This document shows positions 8,893-17,001 of a stretch of 64,000 nt of DNA, one piece after another. The DNA is from Sulfurimonas sediminis (lineage in GTDB: Bacteria > Campylobacterota > Campylobacteria > Campylobacterales > Sulfurimonadaceae). The stretch lies in assembly GCF_014905115.1 (NCBI RefSeq), contig NZ_CP041235.1, forward strand, positions 558,001 through 622,000, read 5' to 3'. Numbering within the stretch: position 1 is the first letter of the stretch; every line of letters begins with the position of its first letter. The position numbers and the translations under genes were made by a program. The notes under the pieces are model-generated. The model made no database searches. It saw nothing but the letters and a program-made list of their open reading frames with translations, and was not told the DNA's origin.

Positions 8893-9954
8893 TTACCTAA
8901 TCTTCAGTGTAATCAATGCTAAAATATTTGAGAGAATGGCAATAATCCAAAAACGGACGATAATTTTGTTTTCCGCCCATTTTTTCATTTCAAAATGGTG
9001 GTGAATCGGTGCCATCAAAAAGACTCGTTTTTTACGCAGTTTGAAGCTGCCAACTTGTAATATGACAGAGAGTGTCTCTATAACAAAAATAGAACCAATC
9101 AGGAGCAGAAGTATTTCACTTTTGCTGATAATTGCCAAGTATCCCAAAAAAGCACCTATTGTCAAAGAACCACTGTCCCCCATAAAAACTTCGGCTGGAT
9201 GGCAGTTGTACCATAAAAACCCTGTAAGTGCACCTATAAGAGCACTGGCAATAATAGCTACTTCACTGACTTCAAAATGAGGCATGAGCAGATAAGCACT
9301 GATTTTGACATTGCCTATAATATAGATGATAATACTGAAAGTGGCGAGGGCAACGATGGAAGGCACTGTTGCCAGACCGTCGAGTCCGTCTGTCAGGTTG
9401 ACTGCATTGGAAGTGGAAATAATGACCAAAACCCATAAAAGAACGGCAAATGCACCCATATCAAGAAGAGGTGTTTTTAAAAAAGGCACATACAAATCGG
9501 TGTTAAAATCAGCAAAGTAACATAAAAAACACGAAACTGCAAGGGCTGAAATGATTTGAAGCAGCAGTTTTGTTCTTGCTTTAAAGCCTGCAAGGTTTTC
9601 ATTTTTTTTGATTTTTGCAAAATCATCCCAAAAGCCTATGAAGGAAAAAAGCACAAGGGTAAGCAGTCCGGCTAAAGCATAGGCATTGTCAAGACGAACC
9701 GTTAGGAGTGTGGCAATGATGGTAGCCCCGATAAAGACAATGCCACCCATTGTCGGCGTTGAAACTTTCTCCTGATGTCTTTGTGGTGCCCACTCGTTAA
9801 TAGGCTGCACACTGGATGTTTTTTGGGCCCAACGTATAAATTTTGGCATCAAATACAATGTAAGCGTTAAGGCAATAAAAAAAGCGATACCTGCACGGAT
9901 AGTGATATAACCTAAAATGTTAATATCGAGAAACTGGTGTATAAAATATAACAA
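8893..9954 (-). CDS. mraY: Phospho-N-acetylmuramoyl-pentapeptide transferase
   Basis: This integral membrane enzyme transfers phospho-MurNAc-pentapeptide to undecaprenyl phosphate, making lipid I for peptidoglycan. Signatures are DTPTMGG-like STPTMGGIVF, DDFAKIKK, NAVNLTDGLDGLA, GDSGSL and APIHHHFE, with about ten membrane helices. I place the start at TTG (9952-9954). It has AGGA 8 bases upstream, gives 353 residues (the length I recall for Helicobacter MraY), and lies downstream of a minus-strand TATAAT at 9998-10003. Upstream in-frame ATGs at 9999 and 10056 would overlap that promoter or the divergent gpmI gene. purN follows immediately. In Helicobacter murD follows mraY; here it does not. 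Confidence 0.93.
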   Translation of the reverse strand: MLYFIHQFLDINILGYITIRAGIAFFIALTLTLYLMPKFIRWAQKTSSVQPINEWAPQRHQEKVSTPTMGGIVFIGATIIATLLTVRLDNAYALAGLLTLVLFSFIGFWDDFAKIKKNENLAGFKARTKLLLQIISALAVSCFLCYFADFNTDLYVPFLKTPLLDMGAFAVLLWVLVIISTSNAVNLTDGLDGLATVPSIVALATFSIIIYIIGNVKISAYLLMPHFEVSEVAIIASALIGALTGFLWYNCHPAEVFMGDSGSLTIGAFLGYLAIISKSEILLLLIGSIFVIETLSVILQVGSFKLRKKRVFLMAPIHHHFEMKKWAENKIIVRFWIIAILSNILALITLKIR

Positions 9955-9997
9955 ATATGTGTCCTGATTTGAGTCTTGTTTAGAATTTAAAAGTGAC

Positions 9998-10010
9998 ATT
10001 ATAGTATAAT
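9998..10010. promoter_or_regulatory. Overlapping divergent -10 elements for mraY and gpmI
   Basis: The plus strand has TATAAT at 10005-10010, 31 bases before the gpmI TTG start. The minus strand has TATAAT at 9998-10003 (a second candidate, TATACT, lies at 10003-10008), about 44 bases before the mraY TTG start. The two promoters overlap, so polymerase binding in the two directions could interfere. Confidence 0.5.
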
Positions 10011-10040
10011 CACGCAAGAAAATTATTAATAGGAATAAAA

Positions 10041-11516
10041 TTGAGTAAAAAAGCAATTTTAGTCATAACAGACGGCATTGGTTACTGTGAAAAAACAGAG
10101 CACAATGCATTTTATAATGCAAACAAACCTACATATGATAAACTTTTCAGTGAAGTGCCTCACTCGCTTATAGATACTTTTGGTCTGAGTGTCGGACTGC
10201 CCGAAGGTCAGATGGGCAACTCTGAAGTCGGACATATGAGTATAGGAAGCGGGCGTGTTTTGTATCAGGATCTGGTCAAGATTTCACTGGCACTCAAAGA
10301 CGGTTCTTTGGAAAAAAACGAAACTTTACAGGAACTCTTTAAAAAATCTGACAGACTGCATCTTGTTGGACTGATGAGTGATGGCGGTGTGCATTCGCAT
10401 ATAGAACATTTTATGGGCTTGGCTGATATTGCGGCAAAAAACTCAAAAACGGTTTTTCTTCATTTGATTACGGATGGAAGAGATGTCTCACCTACTTCTG
10501 CACAGAAGTACCTTGAAGAGGTAAAAAAACATCTCAATGAAAATGTACAAATTGCTTCCATATCCGGTCGTTTTTATGCAATGGACAGAGACAACCGCTG
10601 GGAGAGAATCAAACGGGCATATGATGCGATAGTCAATGCCGAACCAAAAACGGATATGTCACCCGAAGCCTATATCGGGCACTCCTATTCTCTTGGTGAA
10701 ACAGATGAATTTGTAGAACCGACGGCTTTTGAAGGGTATGACGGTATGCAAGAAGGTGACAGTGTACTGACAATAAATTTTAGAAGTGACAGAATGAGAG
10801 AACTTGTAACGGCACTAGCCGATGAAAATTTTACAGAGTTTCAAAGGTCAGTAGAACATGTCAACCTGGCAACCATTACTGAATATGACAAAAGTTTTCC
10901 CTATCCTGTGATGTTTAGAAAAGATGTGCCGAAAAATACGCTCGCAGAAGTGATTGCCAATGCAGGTCTGCGACAGTTACATACGGCAGAAACAGAAAAA
11001 TACGCACATGTCACTTTTTTCTTAAACGGCGGCATTGATGAACCTTATGAAAATGAAACCCGGGTACTCATTCCTTCTCCTGACGTAAAAACATATGATA
11101 TGCAACCGCAAATGAGTGCAAAAGAGGTTGGCGAGGCTGTTTTGAAGGCAATGGATGCAGAGTATGACTTTATAGTGGTTAATTTTGCCAATGGAGACAT
11201 GGTAGGACATACCGGTGATTTTGAAGCGGCAAAAAAAGCTGTTGAAGCAGTGGATGCGGAGTTGGGAAAAATATATGCCAAAGCAAAAGAAAAAGAGTAT
11301 GCCTTTGTGCTGACAAGTGATCACGGAAACTGTGAAGAGATGAAAGATGAAAAAGGTAATGTACTGACAAACCATACGGTTGGAAAAGTCTGGTGTTTTG
11401 TAGATGCCAAGGGTGTCGAAAAAGTAAAATCAGGCGGACTCAACAATATAGCACCAACGGTTTTAAAACTCATGGATTTAGAAATTCCTAAAGAGATGGA
11501 TAAGAGTTTAGTCTAA
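10041..11516 (+). CDS. gpmI: 2,3-bisphosphoglycerate-independent phosphoglycerate mutase
   Basis: A 491-residue, two-domain metalloenzyme of the alkaline phosphatase superfamily. It interconverts 3- and 2-phosphoglycerate in glycolysis and gluconeogenesis in the cytoplasm. The catalytic serine is in GQMGNSEVGHMSIGSGR near residue 60. The N-terminal metal site begins VITDGIG, substrate loops include LITDGRDVSP and SGRFYAMDRDNRW, and the C-terminal metal ligands are in VGHTGD and LTSDHGNCEEM. It starts at TTG (10041-10043) with AGGA upstream. It is divergent from mraY, and a REP-type repeat pair lies just after its stop. Confidence 0.95.
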   Translation: MSKKAILVITDGIGYCEKTEHNAFYNANKPTYDKLFSEVPHSLIDTFGLSVGLPEGQMGNSEVGHMSIGSGRVLYQDLVKISLALKDGSLEKNETLQELFKKSDRLHLVGLMSDGGVHSHIEHFMGLADIAAKNSKTVFLHLITDGRDVSPTSAQKYLEEVKKHLNENVQIASISGRFYAMDRDNRWERIKRAYDAIVNAEPKTDMSPEAYIGHSYSLGETDEFVEPTAFEGYDGMQEGDSVLTINFRSDRMRELVTALADENFTEFQRSVEHVNLATITEYDKSFPYPVMFRKDVPKNTLAEVIANAGLRQLHTAETEKYAHVTFFLNGGIDEPYENETRVLIPSPDVKTYDMQPQMSAKEVGEAVLKAMDAEYDFIVVNFANGDMVGHTGDFEAAKKAVEAVDAELGKIYAKAKEKEYAFVLTSDHGNCEEMKDEKGNVLTNHTVGKVWCFVDAKGVEKVKSGGLNNIAPTVLKLMDLEIPKEMDKSLV

Positions 11517-11520
11517 ATAT

Positions 11521-11584
11521 AGCCGGCACTAAAGTACCGGTTCCATGGAGATGCCATTTTTTGGAACCCGTACTTCAGTGCGGG
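11521..11584. repeat. REP/BIME-like inverted repeat pair (copy A)
   Basis: Two 24-base repeat units face each other. 11521-11544 reads AGCCGGCACTAAAGTACCGG followed by TTCC, and 11563-11586 starts GGAACCCGTACTTCAGTGCG and ends GGCT. The reverse complement of the first closely matches the second. Each unit folds into a short hairpin (CCGG..ACT/AGT..CCGG and CCCGTACT/AGTGCGGG), and GGTTCC/GGAACC allows the two to pair with each other. It lies in the gap between gpmI and fabG and may end or attenuate transcription or protect mRNA. The same units recur at 48968-49038. Confidence 0.75.
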
Positions 11585-11620
11585 CTTTGCGTCTTACAAA
11601 AAAAATTAAAGGAAAATATA

Positions 11621-12367
11621 ATGAAATTTAGCGGAAAAAATGTTTTAGTAACAGGTGCGAGTAGAGGAATCGGCGCAGAGATAGCAAAAACTTTAGCAGG
11701 TTTTGGTTTGAAAGTATGGGTAAATTACAGAAGCGGTGCAAAAGAAGCGGATGCGGTAAAAGAGGCAATCGAAGCAGAAGGCGGCAGTGCGGCGGTTATC
11801 GGGTTTGATGTAACCGATGAGGCGGCATTTATTGACGGAATAAAAACGATTGTTGATGCAGACGGAGAGCTTTCTTACCTTGTTAACAATGCAGGCATTA
11901 CAAAAGACAAGCTGGCATTGCGTATGAAAACCCAAGATTTTATGGATGTAATCAATGCCAACCTGACATCTGCATTTATCGGATGTAGGGAATCAATGAA
12001 AGTCATGCGAAAGAAAAAATTCGGTTCGGTTGTCAATATTGCTTCTATTGTAGGTGAAACAGGTAACGGCGGACAGACAAATTATGCAGCGAGCAAAGGC
12101 GGGGTTATTGCAATGACAAAAAGCTTTGCCATTGAAGCTGCGACAAGCGGTATACGATACAACACGATTACACCGGGATTTATCGCAACGGAAATGACAG
12201 AAGTGCTGAGTGATGAGGTGAAAAAAAGTTTTACGGACAAGATTCCTATGAACCGTTTCGGCGATGCAAAAGAGGTGGCAAATGCAACAGCTTTTTTACT
12301 TTCGGACTATGCAAGTTATATTACGGGTGAAACTTTAAAAGTTAACGGCGGAATGAACATGGCATAA
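11621..12367 (+). CDS. fabG: 3-oxoacyl-[acyl-carrier-protein] reductase
   Basis: A 248-residue short-chain dehydrogenase/reductase. It reduces beta-ketoacyl-ACP with NADPH in fatty acid elongation. The nucleotide-binding motif is TGASRGIG near residue 12, the NNAG motif is LVNNAGIT, and the catalytic set is N, S (NIASIVGETG), Y and K (YAASKGG). The ATG at 11621 has AAAGGAAA upstream. A longer in-frame reading from a TTG at 11561 begins inside the REP repeat and is rejected. It is first of the fabG-acpP-fabF-accA run. Confidence 0.94.
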   Translation: MKFSGKNVLVTGASRGIGAEIAKTLAGFGLKVWVNYRSGAKEADAVKEAIEAEGGSAAVIGFDVTDEAAFIDGIKTIVDADGELSYLVNNAGITKDKLALRMKTQDFMDVINANLTSAFIGCRESMKVMRKKKFGSVVNIASIVGETGNGGQTNYAASKGGVIAMTKSFAIEAATSGIRYNTITPGFIATEMTEVLSDEVKKSFTDKIPMNRFGDAKEVANATAFLLSDYASYITGETLKVNGGMNMA

Positions 12368-12389
12368 ATGTCCTCTAAGATATTTATGC

Positions 12390-12395
12390 TATAAT
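12390..12395 (+). promoter_or_regulatory. -10 promoter element for acpP
   Basis: TATAAT lies 35 bases upstream of the acpP ATG in the 62-base gap after fabG. A separate promoter would fit the high expression expected for acyl carrier protein. Confidence 0.5.
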
Positions 12396-12429
12396 TACAG
12401 GATTTTAAACTTAAAAAACAGGAGCTATA

Positions 12430-12657
12430 ATGGCACTTTTAGATGATATTAAAGAAGTAGTAGTTGAGCAGTTAAGCGTTAACCCAGATGAAGTAAAACC
12501 GGATTCAAAATTCGTAGAAGATTTAGGTGCAGATAGCCTTGATGTTGTAGAATTGGTAATGGCTCTTGAAGAAAAATTCGACATCGAAATTCCTGATGAT
12601 GAAGCTGAGAAAATTCAAACTGTTCAAGATGTTGTAAACTATATCGAAAACAAGTAG
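12430..12657 (+). CDS. acpP: Acyl carrier protein
   Basis: A 75-residue acidic helical protein that carries growing acyl chains on a 4'-phosphopantetheine arm. The attachment serine is in [20 protein letters not shown], the family's hallmark sequence. The rest ([20 protein letters not shown]) also fits. The ribosome site is AGGAG. A hairpin terminator candidate follows 13 bases after the stop, which would allow acpP to be made in excess of its neighbours. Confidence 0.97.
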   Translation: MALLDDIKEVVVEQLSVNPDEVKPDSKFVEDLGADSLDVVELVMALEEKFDIEIPDDEAEKIQTVQDVVNYIENK

Positions 12658-12670
12658 TCAGTTTTTTAAT

Positions 12671-12699
12671 TTTCAAAGAGGTTTTTCATCTCTTTGAAA
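12671..12699 (+). terminator. Hairpin terminator candidate after acpP
   Basis: A 10-bp perfect stem (TTTCAAAGAG / CTCTTTGAAA) with a 9-base loop, followed by an A+T-rich stretch with a short T run (12706-12710). It sits between acpP and fabF and is probably a partial terminator, since fabF appears to depend on nearby transcription. Confidence 0.6.
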
Positions 12700-12769
12700 G
12701 CAAATATTTTTAATAGTTAATTTTTTATTGATTTTTAAAAGTATTTTATTATTTTATGGAGAATATTCA

Positions 12770-13987
12770 ATGAAAAGAGTGGTAGTTACAGGTCTGGGAA
12801 TGATAAATTCAGTAGGTCACGATAAAGAGAGTTCTTTTAAAGCTATATGTGACGGCGAATGTGGAATTGACATTATTACTATATTTGACCCTGAAAAATT
12901 CAGCGTAAAAATTGCGGGAGAGGTTAAAGACTTTGATCCTGCTACGGTGATGCCTCCCAAAGAAGTAAAAAAAGCAGACAGATTTATTCACCTTGGACTC
13001 AAAGCTGCCAAAGAAGCGATGGAAGATGCCGCACTTTCTGAAGATACAGATATGGAAAGATTCGGAATCAGTGCAGGTTCGGGAATCGGCGGACTTCCTT
13101 CCATCGAAAAAAGCTCTGTTATTTTAGAGACGCGCGGACCAAGAAGAATTTCTCCGTTTTTCATTCCTGGTGCACTTGTAAATATGCTGGGAGGATTTGT
13201 TTCTATAGAACACGGAACAAAGGGACCAAACCTTTCAAGTGTAACGGCCTGTGCGGCAGGGACACATGCAATCAGTGAAGCCGTAAAAACTATCATATGC
13301 GGTGGCGCCGATAAAATGCTTGTTGTCTCGGCAGAATCAGCTATAACAGGTGTGGGTGTTGGCGGATTTGCCGCGATGAAAGCACTCTCAACGAGAAATG
13401 ATGATCCTAAGCATGCATCCCGTCCTTTTGACGCAAATCGTGACGGTTTTGTTATGGGAGAGGGTGCTGCGGCACTTGTTTTGGAAACATATGAGGATGC
13501 AGTTGCGCGTGGTGCAAAAATATACGGTGAAATTATCGGTTTTGGTGAAAGCGGTGATGCAAATCACATTACAACACCATCATTAGACGGTCCTGCCCGT
13601 GCGATGAAAGCTGCCTATAAGATGGCAGGTGAACCAAAACTTGACTATGTGAATGCACATGGAACCAGTACACCGGTAAATGATAAAAATGAAACAGCAG
13701 CGCTGAAAGATCTTTTGGGCGGAAAAGAAAACTGTCCTCCGATGAGCTCCATCAAAGGACAGATCGGTCATTGTCTCGGTGCAGCAGGCGGTATAGAGGC
13801 TGTTACATGTTTGATGGCGATGCGAGACGGTATCATTCCTCCGACAATCAACTATGAAACACCTGATGAAAACTGTGACTTGGATTATGTTACGGAAGGT
13901 GCGAGAAAAGCAGATTTAAACATTGTTATGAGTAACTCATTTGGTTTTGGCGGAACAAACGGCGTTCTTATATTCAAAAAAATCTAA
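12770..13987 (+). CDS. fabF: 3-oxoacyl-[acyl-carrier-protein] synthase II
   Basis: A 405-residue condensing enzyme that elongates acyl-ACP with malonyl-ACP in fatty acid synthesis. The Cys-His-His catalytic triad is visible: Cys in SVTACAAGTHA, His in VNAHGTSTPVND and His in KGQIGHCLGAAGG. The GFGGTNGVLIF end is typical. The start is the ATG at 12770 with GGAG upstream; a longer reading from 12728 has no ribosome site. accA follows after 16 bases. Confidence 0.95.
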   Translation: MKRVVVTGLGMINSVGHDKESSFKAICDGECGIDIITIFDPEKFSVKIAGEVKDFDPATVMPPKEVKKADRFIHLGLKAAKEAMEDAALSEDTDMERFGISAGSGIGGLPSIEKSSVILETRGPRRISPFFIPGALVNMLGGFVSIEHGTKGPNLSSVTACAAGTHAISEAVKTIICGGADKMLVVSAESAITGVGVGGFAAMKALSTRNDDPKHASRPFDANRDGFVMGEGAAALVLETYEDAVARGAKIYGEIIGFGESGDANHITTPSLDGPARAMKAAYKMAGEPKLDYVNAHGTSTPVNDKNETAALKDLLGGKENCPPMSSIKGQIGHCLGAAGGIEAVTCLMAMRDGIIPPTINYETPDENCDLDYVTEGARKADLNIVMSNSFGFGGTNGVLIFKKI

Positions 13988-14003
13988 TTGACAAGGATTT
14001 AAT

Positions 14004-14939
14004 TTGGCTACATACTTAGACTTTGAATATAAAATAAAAGCTATTCAAGAAGATATAATCTCTGCACAGGTTCGTCATGATCAAGGCGCAGTTGAAGAGT
14101 TAAAAAAGAAATTAGACAAAGAAGTTACAAAGATTTATAAAAATCTTTCTGACTTTCAAAAGCTTCAACTGGCACGCCATCTTGATCGTCCTTATGCACT
14201 TGATTATATTAACCTTATTATGAAAGACAAGTATGAAATACACGGAGACAGACATTTTCGTGATGATGCCGCTATTCTTTGTTATATTGGGTATATTGAC
14301 AATCAAAAAGTCATGGTTATCGGTGAACAAAAAGGGCGAGGAACAAAAAACAAGCTAAAGCGAAATTTTGGTATGCCGCATCCTGAAGGCTACAGAAAAG
14401 CACTCCGTGCCGCTAAATTAGCCGAAAAATTCAATATTCCGCTTCTTATGCTTGTCGACACACCGGGTGCCTATCCTGGTATAGGGGCAGAAGAGCGGAA
14501 CCAGAGTGAGGCAATTGCCAGAAATCTGCTTGAACTTGCAGAGTTGAAAATTCCTACGGTTTCTGTTGTTATAGGCGAGGGTGGATCAGGTGGTGCTCTT
14601 GCCATCGGTGTTGCCGATAAATTTGCGATGATGCGTTATTCTATCTTCAGTGTTATTTCACCTGAAGGGTGTGCAGCAATTCTTTGGAATGATCCTAAAA
14701 AAGTAGAAACTGCCACAAATGCACTTAAGATTACCAGTGCAGATTTAAAAGACCTGGATTTGATTGATGACATCATAGATGAGCCTTTAATCGGAGCACA
14801 CAGGGAAAAAGAAAAAGCAGCGCAGGTTCTTAAAGAGTACTTTTTAGAAAAAGTAGACGAATTAAAAGCCATGAGCGAAGAGGAGCGTATGGCAGCACGC
14901 TATGCAAAACTCACAAAACCGGGTGCTTTTAAAGAGTAG
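14004..14939 (+). CDS. accA: Acetyl-CoA carboxylase carboxyltransferase subunit alpha
   Basis: A 311-residue subunit of acetyl-CoA carboxylase. With AccD it transfers the carboxyl group from biotin to acetyl-CoA, giving malonyl-CoA. Motifs include [36 protein letters not shown] and [15 protein letters not shown], the crotonase-type oxyanion region. It starts at TTG (14004-14006) with AAGGA upstream. Its end lies 2 bases from the end of the convergent exonuclease gene. Confidence 0.95.
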   Translation: MATYLDFEYKIKAIQEDIISAQVRHDQGAVEELKKKLDKEVTKIYKNLSDFQKLQLARHLDRPYALDYINLIMKDKYEIHGDRHFRDDAAILCYIGYIDNQKVMVIGEQKGRGTKNKLKRNFGMPHPEGYRKALRAAKLAEKFNIPLLMLVDTPGAYPGIGAEERNQSEAIARNLLELAELKIPTVSVVIGEGGSGGALAIGVADKFAMMRYSIFSVISPEGCAAILWNDPKKVETATNALKITSADLKDLDLIDDIIDEPLIGAHREKEKAAQVLKEYFLEKVDELKAMSEEERMAARYAKLTKPGAFKE

Positions 14940-14957
14940 CCTTAGTGCTCTTTTTTT
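14931..14957. terminator. Weak hairpin between the convergent accA and exonuclease genes
   Basis: AAAGAG (14931-14936) pairs with CTCTTT (14948-14953), followed on the plus strand by a T run. The hairpin lies over the stop codons of both genes. The stem is only 6 bp with an 11-base loop, so this is a weak call. Confidence 0.35.
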
Positions 14958-15742
14958 AATTCCAAAAGAGGATCAAATTTCGGGCGTTTGAGCCTTGGCG
15001 CCTCTTTTGAAAACTGTATCAAATCTTCTACCGTTTTTATATCTTCATCCAAATTCTCCAGGCTTAGCAAAAAGAGTCCATAGGTTGTAATAACATCACT
15101 CATGGCTCTGTGATGCCTGGCTTGCGGATTTAACTGCAGTGTTTCATTCAGATACGAAAGTGCATACCTGTAAGAGACAATAGTTCTTTCAGCCAAGGCA
15201 AGAGAACAGAGACTTCTGTTTAACAGTGGTTCCAAACCGATTTTTTGCAGGCTTTTGGATATAAAACTGTAATCAAACTTGACATCATGGGCAACAAACA
15301 CGGCATTGCCCAAAAAGAGTTTAAATCGTTGCAGAACATCTTTGAGCTGAGGCGCATTTGTTGTATCATCGGCAGCTATGCCTGTAATCTCTGTGATATG
15401 AGGATTGATCTCTTTGGTATGAACCAAAGATTCAAATCTGTCTATTATCAATCCGTTTTTTACTTTGACAGCGGCAATTTCGATAATCTGGTGTTTTTCT
15501 ATTTTTGAACCGTTTGTCTCGATATCAACGATGCAGAATTCTGCCTGATTGATGGGAATAAATTTTGTATCAAAATAGTAATATCCCTGGTGTTTGATTA
15601 CATGTAAACCCTGTGCTTTCCAGAGTTCTATTGAGAGTTCAAGTTCTTCGTTGAGTTGCTCTTTGAGTGTTTTTAATGAGAGTCCGCGTGAAGAGAGTCG
15701 TGAAATGCTTTTGGCATCAAGATTAAAATTATCAGTGAGCAT
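14942..15742 (-). CDS. DnaQ-like 3'-5' exonuclease
   Basis: A 266-residue protein with a DEDDh exonuclease domain at about residues 85-245. The first Asp and Glu are in FCIVDIETNGS, the second Asp is in AHDVKFDYSF, and the His and last Asp are in HHRAMSDV. The layout resembles the epsilon subunit of DNA polymerase III or Campylobacterota stand-alone exonucleases. The N-terminal 80 residues carry no motif I recognise. It could be the replicative proofreading subunit or a nuclease in repair; sequence alone does not decide. Its start overlaps the trpF end by 11 bp, as the last gene of the rpe-trpF unit. Confidence 0.85.
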   Translation of the reverse strand: MLTDNFNLDAKSISRLSSRGLSLKTLKEQLNEELELSIELWKAQGLHVIKHQGYYYFDTKFIPINQAEFCIVDIETNGSKIEKHQIIEIAAVKVKNGLIIDRFESLVHTKEINPHITEITGIAADDTTNAPQLKDVLQRFKLFLGNAVFVAHDVKFDYSFISKSLQKIGLEPLLNRSLCSLALAERTIVSYRYALSYLNETLQLNPQARHHRAMSDVITTYGLFLLSLENLDEDIKTVEDLIQFSKEAPRLKRPKFDPLLELKKEH

Positions 15743-16316
15743 TGTGTATAAACTCTCTTACTTTAGCGGCATCTTTTTTCCCGTATGATATTTCTACACC
15801 ACTGCTGACATCAAAAGCGTAAAAACCATATTTTTTCAGAGCCTGGATGTTGTCGGGAGTTAAGCCGCCAGCAAGAATAATTTTGGAACACTCAACTCCC
15901 TCAAACCATTCTGCATTGAGCTGTTTCCCCGCACCGCCGTATGCTTCGCAGTAGGCATCAACAAGTCTGTACTCATCAGCATATTGGAGTACATCTTCTT
16001 TTTTCTGTGCCCGTATAACTTTGATGTGAGGGATTTTCAGTGCCTCATAGAATGCCGCGTCTGCTTCAAAATGAATCTGGGCAAGTGTCGCGCCAACCTC
16101 TTTACATGTAGCATTGACTGTCTGTGCATCGACATTGACAAAGAGTGCTACTTTTTCAACAAAAGGAGGAAGTTTTTGTATAATATTTTTTGCTTTTTCT
16201 CGCGTAAGAAAGCGTGGAGATTTTTCATAAAATACAAATCCGAGTGCATCGGCTCCGGCATCAACAGCAACCATTGCATCTTCATAAGAGGTAATACCGC
16301 AGATTTTTGTACGCAT
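15732..16316 (-). CDS. trpF: Phosphoribosylanthranilate isomerase
   Basis: A 194-residue TIM-barrel enzyme for the third step of tryptophan synthesis from anthranilate, converting PRA to CdRP. The catalytic Cys is in the N-terminal KICGIT. Other signatures are GADALGFVFYEKSPR, the LAGGLTPDNI phosphate loop and the catalytic Asp/Ser in AFDVSSGVE. It is separate from other trp genes here and starts within the rpe stop (TAATG), so it is coupled to rpe. Confidence 0.93.
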   Translation of the reverse strand: MRTKICGITSYEDAMVAVDAGADALGFVFYEKSPRFLTREKAKNIIQKLPPFVEKVALFVNVDAQTVNATCKEVGATLAQIHFEADAAFYEALKIPHIKVIRAQKKEDVLQYADEYRLVDAYCEAYGGAGKQLNAEWFEGVECSKIILAGGLTPDNIQALKKYGFYAFDVSSGVEISYGKKDAAKVREFIHNAH

Positions 16317-16957
16317 TATATCTGAAGACTCTTTATTGCTTGGGCTCTGTCTTCGTGCTTAAAAACATAGCTGCCGGCAACGACAACATCAACGCCGGCT
16401 TCTTTGAGTGCATGGATGTTTTTGTCACTTACCCCGCCGTCAACCTGGATAAGACATTCGGGATTGAGTCTTTTTCTCATAGCATCAAGCTTTTTTGCCT
16501 TTGGAAGGACAGAATCTATAAAACTCTGTCCGCCAAAACCAGGATTAACACTCATTAAAAGTACCATATCCAAATCACCAAGAAGATATTCCAACTCTTC
16601 GGGGATAGTGTTTGGATTGAGCACTATACAAGGTTTGATGCCAAGAGAACGGATTTTTTGTATGAGCCTGTGCGGGTGTTTCTCCTCTTCTATATGAAAA
16701 GAGATATATTTGGGCTGCAGAGGTGCAAAAAGCTCTACAAAAAAGGTGTTGTTTTGGACCATAAGATGAATATCCAGGGGTTTTGTGGCAGCTTTGGCTA
16801 TTGCCGAAACCACAACCGGTCCTATCGTCAGATTGGGTACAAAATGCCCGTCCATGACATCTACATGTACCAGATCACATCCCGCTTCACATATTTCCTG
16901 TACATCACGTGCCAAATTTCCAAAGTCTGCCGAGAGAACGCTAGGGGCTACTTGCAT
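16316..16957 (-). CDS. rpe: Ribulose-phosphate 3-epimerase
   Basis: A 213-residue TIM-barrel metalloenzyme interconverting ribulose-5-phosphate and xylulose-5-phosphate in the pentose phosphate and Calvin-type pathways. Metal ligands and active-site residues are in VHVDVMDGHFVPN, IHLMV and QVDGGVS. The phosphate loop region reads MSVNPGFGGQ. It heads the rpe-trpF-exonuclease unit. A minus-strand TATAAT at 16982-16987, in the gap after the CheX-like gene, is a likely promoter. Confidence 0.95.
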   Translation of the reverse strand: MQVAPSVLSADFGNLARDVQEICEAGCDLVHVDVMDGHFVPNLTIGPVVVSAIAKAATKPLDIHLMVQNNTFFVELFAPLQPKYISFHIEEEKHPHRLIQKIRSLGIKPCIVLNPNTIPEELEYLLGDLDMVLLMSVNPGFGGQSFIDSVLPKAKKLDAMRKRLNPECLIQVDGGVSDKNIHALKEAGVDVVVAGSYVFKHEDRAQAIKSLQI

Positions 16958-17001
16958 ATTCTTCCTTTAAATTATTGTGGAATTATAAACTATAATAGCT
17001 T

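Noticed and set aside
8893-9040. murD directly after mraY, as expected for this phylum
   Set aside because: The gene after mraY is purN, starting 4 bases later; the only MurD-type ligase in the window is at 47305-48534.
11561-11620. Twenty-residue N-terminal extension of FabG
   Set aside because: It starts at a TTG inside the REP repeat with no ribosome site, while the ATG at 11621 has AAAGGAAA and gives the normal FabG N-terminus.
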